This document shows positions 6,850 through 11,553 of a stretch of 11,993 bases of DNA, in pieces (the first letter of the stretch is position 1; the number at the start of each line of letters is the position of its first letter). The translations under genes were made by a program, and so were the position numbers. This stretch comes from Thermoplasmata archaeon (GTDB lineage Archaea > Thermoplasmatota > Thermoplasmata > Lutacidiplasmatales > UBA184): assembly GCA_022750355.1 (NCBI GenBank), contig JAKIVW010000014.1:13345-25337 (forward strand), given 5' to 3'. The notes under the pieces were generated by a model. The model was not told the DNA's origin and did no database searches. It saw only the letters and a list, made by a program, of their open reading frames with translations.

Positions 6850-6902
6850 CGGCCCGGGGGCGGGCTCCGGCCCGCCGTGGTCGAGCGACCACGCCCGGGC
6901 CG
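6850..6902. other. Perfect three-way-junction inverted-repeat element between convergent genes
   Basis: An outer 9-bp stem (CGGCCCGGG 6850-6858 with CCCGGGCCG 6894-6902) encloses two hairpins that abut it and each other. The first is GGCGGGC 6859-6865, loop TCCG, GCCCGCC 6870-6876. The second is GTGGTC 6877-6882, loop GAGC, GACCAC 6887-6892. Only G6893 is unpaired at the junction, giving 22 Watson-Crick pairs in 53 nt. The element can form on either strand. It lies in the 131-nt gap between the propeller gene (+) and a VOC gene (-), 12 nt beyond the VOC stop. It could be a bidirectional terminator, a repeated palindromic element or a structured RNA. No second copy was found in this window. 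It is not a tRNA. Confidence 0.6.
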
Positions 6903-6914
6903 ACCCGTGATGCC

Positions 6915-7316
6915 TCAGTCGAGGGGGGAGGAGAGCATGACCGTACGGCCGTCCGGATCCCGAAGGAAGACGTTCCGGATCCCCATCTTGGATCGAACGG
7001 TCGGCGGGGCCAGGAACCGGACGCCGAGACCCGCGAGCCGCTCGAAGGTCGCCTCGACGTCCTTCACCTGGACCATGAGTACGAGGTTCGAGGCTCCCGC
7101 CTCCGAATGGTAGGCGCTCTCCGCACCGCTGACCTGCCCCCACCACCGTCCGTCGACGATAGAGATCGTAGAGGAATTCGAGACCAGTTTCGCGTAGGGC
7201 GCCGAGCCCTCGGGTGTCAGATCGAGAACGGTCTGGTAGAAGGCGAGCGTCGCGGCGAAGTCGCGGGCCACCAGAAGGGGCGCAAACACCGGGGCCGCGG
7301 TCGGCTCGTCCGCCAT
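6915..7316 (-). CDS. VOC superfamily protein
   Basis: This 133-residue VOC protein opens with APVFAPLLVARDFAATLAFYQTVLDL. The middle is NLVLMVQVKDVEATFERLAGLGV and it ends RNVFLRDPDGRTVMLSSPLD. The paired beta-alpha-beta units and the DPDGR turn are clear. The usual metal ligands are missing: Ala/Pro replaces the first-strand His and Leu/Ser the last-strand Glu. The tryptophan pair in DGRWWGQ may line a hydrophobic pocket. A TATA-like TTCTTAGTA centred about 27 nt before the ATG at 7316 suggests a nearly leaderless transcript; a GGGGAGGT abuts the ATG too closely to act as a normal Shine-Dalgarno sequence. It is co-directional with the next VOC gene, but the 117-nt gap has its own promoter and a hairpin. 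Confidence 0.85.
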   Translation of the reverse strand: MADEPTAAPVFAPLLVARDFAATLAFYQTVLDLTPEGSAPYAKLVSNSSTISIVDGRWWGQVSGAESAYHSEAGASNLVLMVQVKDVEATFERLAGLGVRFLAPPTVRSKMGIRNVFLRDPDGRTVMLSSPLD

Positions 7317-7338
7317 ACCTCCCCGGACCCGATTCGTG

Positions 7339-7347
7339 TACTAAGAA
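7339..7347 (-). promoter_or_regulatory. Candidate TATA box of the VOC gene 6915-7316
   Basis: The minus strand reads TTCTTAGTA, centred about 27 nt before the ATG at 7316, in an otherwise GC-rich gap. Confidence 0.45.
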
Positions 7348-7397
7348 TCGGCGCCCGGCGCGGTGGGGGAATTGCCGTTCGTGTCTTGGGGTAAAGT

Positions 7398-7412
7398 CGG
7401 GGCCGCGCCCCG
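7398..7412 (-). terminator. Hairpin behind the PhnB-like VOC gene
   Basis: CGGGGC (7398-7403), loop CGC, GCCCCG (7407-7412): a perfect 6-bp GC stem 21 nt past the stop codon of the gene ending at 7434. It separates the two VOC genes transcribed in this direction. Confidence 0.35.
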
Positions 7413-7433
7413 TGTCGGGGAAGGTGCCGTAGA

Positions 7434-7931
7434 TTACTTCGGTTTCTGGTTCGCGGCTTGGGCCATTTGGGCCATGAATTCCTTGCCCCGTCGTTCGGCC
7501 TCCGCGGGAGAGACCTCTTCGATCCGGCTCGCGATGGACCACTCGTGGCCGAACGGATCCCGGATGCGGGCGTGCCGGTCCCCCCAGAACATGTCCGTCG
7601 GGGCGACGATCGAAGTGGCCCCGGCGCCGATCGCCTGTTGGTACGAGGCGTTCACATCGGGAACGTACAACCAGATGCCCGCCGGACTGCCGCCGAAGTG
7701 CTTCGGCGAGTGGGACCCCATCTCCGGCATCGCATCGGCGATCATGAAGAGGGAATCGCCGATCTGGAACTCGGCATGGATGATCTTGCCGCCCGGGCCC
7801 GCGCTCCGCATCCGCTCCTTGGCGCCGAGGGCTTTCGAATAGAACTCGAGGGCCTTCGCGGCATCGTCCACGATGAGCGCGGGGGTCGCCGTGTGGTATC
7901 CGTTGGGTACCGGTTTCACGTGATGCGTCAT
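7434..7931 (-). CDS. PhnB-like VOC superfamily protein
   Basis: This 165-residue protein strongly resembles the PhnB-like branch of the VOC superfamily (COG2764 type). It has VKPVPNGYHTATPALIVDDA at the N-terminus, then AAKALEFYSKALGAKERMR, GGKIIHAEFQIGDSLFMIAD, MPEMGSHSPKHFGGSPAGIW, DMFWGDRHARIRDPFGHEWS and a C-terminal EVSPAEAERRGKEFMAQMAQ helix. These are all family hallmarks and the length is typical. The GYHT and HAEF residues could bind a ligand or metal. The biochemical role of most bacterial and archaeal members is unknown; the PhnB name does not imply phosphonate use. The start ATG 7931 follows a TATA-like CTTTGAAT by about 30 nt and gives the expected N-terminus. A GTG/ATG closer in is not needed. 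Confidence 0.92.
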   Translation of the reverse strand: MTHHVKPVPNGYHTATPALIVDDAAKALEFYSKALGAKERMRSAGPGGKIIHAEFQIGDSLFMIADAMPEMGSHSPKHFGGSPAGIWLYVPDVNASYQQAIGAGATSIVAPTDMFWGDRHARIRDPFGHEWSIASRIEEVSPAEAERRGKEFMAQMAQAANQKPK

Positions 7932-7957
7932 GGTGAATGCCCCCAGGACCGACTCCG

Positions 7958-7965
7958 ATTCAAAG
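7958..7965 (-). promoter_or_regulatory. Candidate TATA box of the PhnB-like gene
   Basis: The minus strand reads CTTTGAAT, centred about 30 nt before the ATG at 7931. The inferred leader is only a few nucleotides. Confidence 0.4.
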
Positions 7966-7995
7966 GTTTCGACCCCGCCGGTGGAGTAGACCGAG

Positions 7996-8007
7996 CGGAC
8001 CCGTCCG
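7996..8007 (-). terminator. Short hairpin behind the APH-like gene
   Basis: CGGAC-CC-GTCCG, a 5-bp perfect inverted repeat starting 3 nt beyond the stop codon at 8011. It is short enough to occur by chance in GC-rich DNA. Confidence 0.25.
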
Positions 8008-8010
8008 GCC

Positions 8011-9039
8011 CTACGAAAATCCCTCTCTCCAGCGTCCGAGGTCGTCCACGACGGCCGTAGCCCATGCCAGGTCCGGAGTCATCCGCTCGATCAGGTGGGC
8101 GACCTCGTCCGCCGACTCGGCCTGGGCGATGTGCCGCAACGCGGCCAGCGGGGCGCGGGCCATGGCGAGCGGGAGGGAACTCCGTTCGTCCGCCGTCAGG
8201 TGCACCTGGAGCTGTCCGTCGTAGGCATCGACCAGTGCCCGAAGGCGTCGGATCGACTCGTCCGAAAGCGGATCCGCGGAGAGGGTTGAGTTCGCGTAAT
8301 AGAGCGTCAACGCGAGGTCCTCGATCCGCGGTTGCTCGCCCATGTAATCCCAATCCGCCACCAGGACCACTTTCCGGTTCCGGAACAGGACGTTGGCCCC
8401 CCAGAAATTTCCGTGGACCTGCTGCACGGGAAGTCGGCCGCGGAGCTTGGCTTCCGCCGCATACAAGCGCGTGGCCAGCGCCTCCGAATCCCGGGCAAAG
8501 CGAAGATGCCCGGAAGGGGGATTTCCAACCTCGATCCGCTTCGACGCGCGCGGAGCCCATTCCTGAACTTCGGCGGTACCGAGGTAATTCGCGATCGGGG
8601 GTTTCTTCCCGGCCGGGCTCACGTTCAGGGTCCTCAGGATGCTGTGAGCGCGTCCGAGTACGGGGAGGCCCACCTCCAGCCGGCTCCAGGAGTCCAGCTG
8701 GGCACTGTGCTCCACGAATTCCTCCACTTCAATGAACTCCCCCTCGTGGTGGGAGCAGGTTTCACCGGACCGGGTCCGGAGGACCACGGACGCTGGTACT
8801 CCCCCCGCACTGAGCGCGCGGCGGACCGCCTGGACGGCGGTGAGGCGGTCGAGCGACATCCCGGTTCGATACGAACGAACCACGAGCATCCCCAATCCGG
8901 TGGTGATCATCAGATTGAGATTTCGAGACCCCCCCAGGTCCATCGTGAGTTCGATGCCTCCAACGGCGTAGGATTTCCGGATGTGTTCGAGCAGATCCCC
9001 GGGGGCAACGGTTCGAAGAGTTCCCGAGACAGCCGACAC
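8011..9039 (-). CDS. APH-family (aminoglycoside-phosphotransferase-fold) kinase homologue with HGN in place of HGD
   Basis: This 342-residue cytoplasmic protein has the small-molecule kinase fold. The N-lobe includes DLGGSRNLNLMI and GMLVVRSYR (nucleotide-binding strands), then ALSAGGVPASVVLRT, and the hinge/acidic FIEVEEFVE. The C-lobe has QVHGNFWGANVLF with H209-G210-N211 and N216, then LVADWDYMGEQPRIEDLAL with D229/D231. In APH enzymes the loop is normally HGDxxxxN with Asp as catalytic base; here that Asp is Asn. The metal-binding Asp is kept. The protein may therefore be a weak kinase, a nucleotide-binding pseudokinase, or use another base. The substrate is unknown; resistance should not be assumed. 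The start is GTG 9039, supported by the GAGGG about 8 nt upstream and by the N-lobe needing these residues. It is divergent from the VOC gene at 9227. Confidence 0.8.
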   Translation of the reverse strand: MSAVSGTLRTVAPGDLLEHIRKSYAVGGIELTMDLGGSRNLNLMITTGLGMLVVRSYRTGMSLDRLTAVQAVRRALSAGGVPASVVLRTRSGETCSHHEGEFIEVEEFVEHSAQLDSWSRLEVGLPVLGRAHSILRTLNVSPAGKKPPIANYLGTAEVQEWAPRASKRIEVGNPPSGHLRFARDSEALATRLYAAEAKLRGRLPVQQVHGNFWGANVLFRNRKVVLVADWDYMGEQPRIEDLALTLYYANSTLSADPLSDESIRRLRALVDAYDGQLQVHLTADERSSLPLAMARAPLAALRHIAQAESADEVAHLIERMTPDLAWATAVVDDLGRWREGFS

Positions 9040-9226
9040 TGTGGTTCCCTCTACGAACGCTACCGAGTGACCTACCTGCCATTAACACTCCGGAGGGGGT
9101 GCGCTCGGACGAACCCCCGTCGGAGGGTTTCGCGGGAAGCGGGCCGGGTCCCCACCGCCCCACGGGGCCGAATGGGTATACTTCTCTTCCCGCCGAGGCT
9201 ATCAGGGCCATCGCCTACAATCCGGC
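9040..9226. promoter_or_regulatory. Divergent promoter region (APH-like gene and VOC gene)
   Basis: The 187-nt region drives both neighbours. Toward the APH-like gene, TGTTAATG (about 9081-9088, minus) lies about 44 nt before its GTG, leaving a leader of roughly 20 nt that contains GAGGG. Toward the VOC gene, GGTATACT (9175-9182) lies about 48 nt before its ATG, leaving a leader of about 23 nt. The sharing suggests the two genes could be co-regulated, but no operator is obvious. Confidence 0.45.
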
Positions 9227-9595
9227 ATGGCAACCAAACGCCCCGACATCGGGAACTACAATTGGGTCGAGATCGTCTCTAAGCGACCGGCGGCGACAGA
9301 GAAGTTCTTCCACGCGGTATTCGGGTGGAAGTTCGAGAAGGATGCCGCGATGAAGGGATACACCTTCTACACGACCACCGCGGAGCCGAACGGTGGACTG
9401 CGGACCCCGATGATGAAGGGGGAACCCGCCGGCACGATGCCCTACATCGGCGTCACGTCGATCGACAAGACCATCGTCAAGATCAAAGCCTCGGGCGGAA
9501 AGATCCTCGTCCCGAAGACCGAGATCCCTCCCGGGTGGTTTGCCGTGTTCCGGGCGCCGGGAGGTGTCGTCCAGGCGGTCATCGAGGGGAGGTAG
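9227..9595 (+). CDS. VOC superfamily protein, CFP32/COG3324-like single domain
   Basis: This 122-residue protein has the layout of the glyoxalase-related family that includes mycobacterial CFP32, as one rather than two domains. It starts GNYNWVEIVSKRPAATEKFF, then HAVFGWKFEKD, GYTFYTTTAEPNGGLR, TMPYIGVTSIDKTIVKIKASG and ends EIPPGWFAVFRAPGGVVQAV. The FGW motif and the IPPGWFA segment are characteristic. The usual DPxGA turn has become APGG, and no His/Glu metal set is visible, so a binding role or an unusual reaction is likely. The ATG at 9227 fits the family N-terminus. It is divergent from the APH-like gene and followed by a long inverted repeat that overlaps its stop codon. Confidence 0.87.
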   Translation: MATKRPDIGNYNWVEIVSKRPAATEKFFHAVFGWKFEKDAAMKGYTFYTTTAEPNGGLRTPMMKGEPAGTMPYIGVTSIDKTIVKIKASGGKILVPKTEIPPGWFAVFRAPGGVVQAVIEGR

Positions 9596-9630
9596 GTCGG
9601 GGCTCGTCGGCCCCCGTTGTCCGACCTACC
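9591..9630 (+). terminator. 10-bp inverted repeat overlapping the VOC stop codon
   Basis: GGTAGGTCGG (9591-9600) and CCGACCTACC (9621-9630) are perfect complements separated by 20 nt. The left arm contains the TAG stop at 9593-9595. It is probably a 3' hairpin. A competing inner stem (GGGG 9599-9602 with CCCC about 9611-9615) is possible. The rest of the 210-nt gap to the next gene is GC-rich and otherwise featureless until the promoter near 9767. Confidence 0.45.
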
Positions 9631-9765
9631 CCGTCCCGGAGCCCTCCGCGGGGCGGGTCCACCGCGGCCCACTCGCGAAGCGCCCGCCCCCGGACGACCG
9701 AGGATCGGGTCGCCCGTACTCCCACGCGCGGCGGCGGGCCGGCGTTCCTTTCGGCCCGTGCGAAG

Positions 9766-9774
9766 GCTTAGAAT
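9766..9774 (+). promoter_or_regulatory. Candidate TATA box of the DUF3052 gene
   Basis: GGCTTAGAA, centred about 36 nt before the ATG at 9806, would leave a leader of about 11 nt that still contains the Shine-Dalgarno GGAGGGG (9797-9803). This supports 9806 rather than the in-frame ATG at 9785 as the start. Confidence 0.45.
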
Positions 9775-9805
9775 CGAAAGCCGGATGGTCATCGATGGAG
9801 GGGAG

Positions 9806-10240
9806 ATGGCCGGATATTCGGGCACTCCGCTGCCAAAGAAGCTCGGGCTCCGGTCGGGGTTTCGGGTTCGGATCGTCAATGAACCCATGGAGGTGCGGAC
9901 CGAACTGCAGGCCTCCCTCGCCGGATGCCACGTCACCGGAAGTCTTGGAGGGGGCTTGGACTTCGTCATGGTCTTTACCGATTCCCGGGCCGAGCTGTGG
10001 CGAGAGTTCCGAACGGCCACGGAGCGGCTGGCGCCGGCGGGGATGCTCTGGGCGTGTTGGCCGAAGAAGAGCTCGGGGGTGCCGACCGATCTGGACGAAC
10101 ACGGGGTGCGCGGGATCGGCCTGAGGACCGGGCTCGTGGACGTCAAGGTCTGCGCGGTCACCGAAACCTGGTCCGGACTGAAGTTCGTGCGCCGTGTCGA
10201 GGATCGGGCCCCTCCGGCCCCAAAGCTTCGCTCCCGCTGA
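9806..10240 (+). CDS. DUF3052 family protein
   Basis: This 144-residue soluble protein begins MAGYSGTPLPKKLGLRSGFR, the hallmark N-terminus of DUF3052. Its middle has LDFVMVFTDSRAELWREF, then W85-P-K-K-SSGVPTDL, and a C-terminal GLVDVKVCAVTETWSGLKFV followed by RR. These are the conserved blocks of the family, which is common in bacteria and usually annotated only as a domain of unknown function. A Rossmann-like alpha/beta fold is likely from the hydrophobic strand pattern; no catalytic residues are established. The start at 9806 has a good Shine-Dalgarno GGAGGGG 2-8 nt before it and gives the conserved N-terminus. It stands alone between two other + strand genes, each with its own promoter. 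Confidence 0.9.
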   Translation: MAGYSGTPLPKKLGLRSGFRVRIVNEPMEVRTELQASLAGCHVTGSLGGGLDFVMVFTDSRAELWREFRTATERLAPAGMLWACWPKKSSGVPTDLDEHGVRGIGLRTGLVDVKVCAVTETWSGLKFVRRVEDRAPPAPKLRSR

Positions 10241-10260
10241 CGTGCCGTAACCCATTGCCG

Positions 10261-10279
10261 CCCTTCCGTTCGGGGAGGG
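10261..10279 (+). terminator. Hairpin behind the DUF3052 gene
   Basis: CCCTTCC (10261-10267) pairs with GGGAGGG (10273-10279) with one G-T wobble and a 5-nt loop, 20 nt past the stop codon and 12 nt before the next TATA box. It could insulate the kinase promoter from read-through. Confidence 0.35.
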
Positions 10280-10291
10280 GCCGACGGAGGG

Positions 10292-10299
10292 CTTTATTG
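10292..10299 (+). promoter_or_regulatory. TATA box upstream of the thymidylate kinase gene
   Basis: CTTTATTG is a good archaeal TATA box. Transcription about 25 nt downstream would start at 10320-10321, exactly at an ATG that is not in frame with the kinase and opens a short leader reading frame. Confidence 0.6.
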
Positions 10300-10320
10300 C
10301 TCGTGGCTGATTGACGGAAC

Positions 10321-10386
10321 ATGGCCGCCCTTTGGCCGGTCGGCGCGTGGGTTGGGTCGGCGTTCGGTCGGGAGCCCCGACCGTGA
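10321..10386 (+). CDS. Candidate 21-codon leader reading frame overlapping the kinase start
   Basis: ATG 10321 sits at the predicted transcription start, so it could be translated leaderlessly. The frame encodes a 21-residue peptide beginning MAALWPVGAW and stops at TGA 10384-10386, overlapping the kinase GTG (10383-10385) as GTGA. Such an overlap commonly couples translation of two frames. There is no homology evidence and the peptide may be incidental. Confidence 0.3.
   Translation: MAALWPVGAWVGSAFGREPRP
10365..10383 (+). promoter_or_regulatory. Hairpin over the thymidylate kinase start codon
   Basis: CGGTCGGG (10365-10372), loop AGC, CCCGACCG (10376-10383): a perfect 8-bp stem whose last base is the G of the GTG start. 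It also hides the only purine-rich ribosome-binding candidate (GGGAG). Ribosomes translating the leader frame would open it. Confidence 0.4.
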
Positions 10387-10973
10387 GCGACCGGGGTACC
10401 TACATCGTCATCGAGGGGATTGACGGCACCGGAAAGACCGAACTCGCCGCCCGCCTCGTACCCCCGCTCCTCGCGCGCGGGCACTCGGTGTCCAGCTTCC
10501 GCGAGCCGACCGACAAGTTCCTTCGCGGCGAGTTCGCCCGTCTGATCAACGTGGAGTCTCTCGCGGCCGCCCTCTGCTTGACCGTGGACCGCGCGATGAT
10601 GCGTCCGGACATCGACCGGGCGTTGGACCAAGGAGACGTGGTCGTGCAGGATCGGTCGTTCTACTCGACCCTCGCGTATCAGTACCCGGGCCTCTCGGCC
10701 GAAGCGTGGCGGCAACTCGAGCGGATCGAGCAGGCGATCGCGGTCGAGCCCGACCTGGTACTCTATCTCGACGCCCCGGTGGAGATCGCGATGAAGCGGG
10801 TCGAGGGGACCGGGTCGCGGGATGCCTTCGAGGACGAACCTTACCTCACCAAAGTGAAGCGGAAGTTCGAGCAGATGTTCCAACAGCCCCGGTGGGTCCG
10901 CATCAACGCGACCGGGAATGCGGATCGGACCCTCGAGCAGGCCATGAATGCCCTGCTGGCCACCGGGCTCTAG
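10383..10973 (+). CDS. tmk: Thymidylate kinase family protein (dTMP kinase)
   Basis: This 196-residue P-loop kinase is predicted to convert dTMP and ATP to dTDP in dTTP synthesis. YIVIEGIDGTGKTE carries the Walker A loop at residues 12-19. R40-E-P-T is the REP motif that contacts the nucleotide. TVDRAMMRPDIDRAL corresponds to the FAADR helix, and D90-R-S-FYSTLAYQ to the DRYxxSxxAYQ motif, with Ser in place of the usual Tyr after DR. LVLYLDAPVEIAMKRV is the next strand and helix, and a short LID segment with GTGSRDAFEDE follows. Length is typical. The Ser substitution and the short LID leave open a related nucleotide-kinase role. The GTG at 10383 gives the normal N-terminus; in-frame TTG 10311 would add 24 unlikely residues. 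Its promoter, leader frame and start hairpin are listed separately. Confidence 0.88.
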   Translation: MSDRGTYIVIEGIDGTGKTELAARLVPPLLARGHSVSSFREPTDKFLRGEFARLINVESLAAALCLTVDRAMMRPDIDRALDQGDVVVQDRSFYSTLAYQYPGLSAEAWRQLERIEQAIAVEPDLVLYLDAPVEIAMKRVEGTGSRDAFEDEPYLTKVKRKFEQMFQQPRWVRINATGNADRTLEQAMNALLATGL

Positions 10974-11012
10974 GGGACCGACGGACGCGGATCGAGGCGC
11001 GACCCTTGCGCT

Positions 11013-11025
11013 GAAATCGGATTTC
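11013..11025. repeat. Symmetric site GAAATC-G-GATTTC
   Basis: A perfect 6-1-6 inverted repeat, unusually AT-rich for this region, 40 nt after the kinase stop and 80 nt before the zinc-ribbon gene. It may be an operator or a weak 3' hairpin. A second 6-1-6 repeat lies at 11062-11074. Confidence 0.25.
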
Positions 11026-11061
11026 GGTCGACGGGGGTATGGTCGCGACGCACGAACCCAG

Positions 11062-11074
11062 ACGTTCGGAACGT
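11062..11074. repeat. Symmetric site ACGTTC-G-GAACGT
   Basis: A perfect 6-1-6 inverted repeat 31 nt before the ATG of the zinc-ribbon gene. Its centre is 49 bp from that of the similar-shaped site at 11013-11025. Possible operator; chance occurrence cannot be excluded. Confidence 0.25.
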
Positions 11075-11096
11075 TCGAGGGCGCGTCCGGATCGTG

Positions 11097-11100
11097 GGTG
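11097..11100 (+). promoter_or_regulatory. Shine-Dalgarno GGTG of the zinc-ribbon gene
   Basis: GGTG lies 4 nt before the ATG at 11105. It is the main start evidence for this short gene, since no convincing TATA box is seen. Confidence 0.5.
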
Positions 11101-11104
11101 AAGG

Positions 11105-11242
11105 ATGGCCGAATCTGAATCCCAGGTACTTTGCCCGGGCTGTCACTTCGTCCTCTCGGTGCCTCCGGAATGGCGTCTGGCGCAGTGTCCCCGGTGCGGA
11201 CAGATGGTCTCCCGGATGACCGACGACAGCTCGTTCGACTGA
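11105..11242 (+). CDS. 45-residue zinc-ribbon protein
   Basis: This very short gene encodes MAESESQVLCPGCHFVLSVP, then PEWRLAQCPRCGQMVSRM and an acidic end. Two CxxC knuckles (C10/C13 and C28/C31, 14 residues apart) form a classic four-cysteine zinc ribbon, with H14 beside the first. Archaeal genomes hold many such small zinc-ribbon proteins that act as DNA, RNA or protein adaptors; the specific partner is unknown. A Shine-Dalgarno GGTG precedes the ATG by 4 nt, the codons are GC3-rich as in neighbours, and the frame ends cleanly at TGA. It is convergent with the zinc-binding Ta0938-like gene, with only 14 nt between the two stops. Confidence 0.75.
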   Translation: MAESESQVLCPGCHFVLSVPPEWRLAQCPRCGQMVSRMTDDSSFD

Positions 11243-11252
11243 ACCCGAGGGC

Positions 11253-11267
11253 GGTCTCAGGGAGACC
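11253..11267. terminator. Hairpin between convergent zinc-protein genes
   Basis: GGTCTC (11253-11258), loop AGG, GAGACC (11262-11267): a perfect 6-bp stem 10 nt after the zinc-ribbon stop and covering the stop codon of the Ta0938-like gene (11257-11259). It could serve both transcripts. Confidence 0.4.
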
Positions 11268-11553
11268 CGAGCGTTTCGAACCGGAGCAGCTCCCCGTCCG
11301 AGTTGAACGTCACGAACACCGAAAGGGTCTCGGTCCCCGCCTGTGCGACACAGGTCCGACCGCGTCGGTCCCCGACGATATCGAGCGATTCGAGGGTCGG
11401 CCAGCCGGTCTCCTCCTTGATCCGTCCGACGAGCCGACGGAACTGGACCACGCAGGTGGCGCAGCAGAAGAACATCCGTTCCCCCTCGACCTCCTCCCAG
11501 AGATTGCCCCAGGTCGAGTCGCAGATCGCGCAGCCGGTGTAGTTACGCTTCAA
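11257..11553 (-). CDS. Ta0938-like zinc-binding protein
   Basis: This 98-residue protein starts MKRNYTGCAICDSTWGNLWE, continues GERMFFCCATCVVQF, then a helix RRLVGRIKEETGW, LESLDIVGDRRGRTCVAQAG and a closing strand pair. It closely resembles, from memory, Ta0938 of Thermoplasma acidophilum, a structurally studied zinc-binding protein specific to that lineage. C8, C11, C30/C31 and C34 form the likely zinc site; C68 is extra. Function is unknown. The start is TTG at 11553, unusual but fixed by the N-terminal match, and it lies inside the end of the upstream gene (11-nt overlap), with a G-rich stretch GAGGGCGGGT just before it. The pair is thus probably translationally coupled. Confidence 0.82.
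   Translation of the reverse strand: MKRNYTGCAICDSTWGNLWEEVEGERMFFCCATCVVQFRRLVGRIKEETGWPTLESLDIVGDRRGRTCVAQAGTETLSVFVTFNSDGELLRFETLGSP

Noticed and set aside
6850..6902. Possible tRNA or tRNA-like gene, because of the cloverleaf-like fold
   Set aside because: It has only two inner arms, no anticodon-type 7-nt loop, no T-loop consensus and 53 nt instead of about 75.
5530..7542. Open frame of 670 codons on the minus strand
   Set aside because: It runs antisense to the well-supported propeller gene and in another frame of the VOC gene 6915-7316. The translation is Arg/Gly/Asp-rich with no family pattern, as expected from high third-position GC.
8332..9282. Open frame of over 300 codons on the plus strand opposite the APH-like gene
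   Set aside because: It is antisense to a protein with clear kinase-fold motifs and has no recognisable features of its own.
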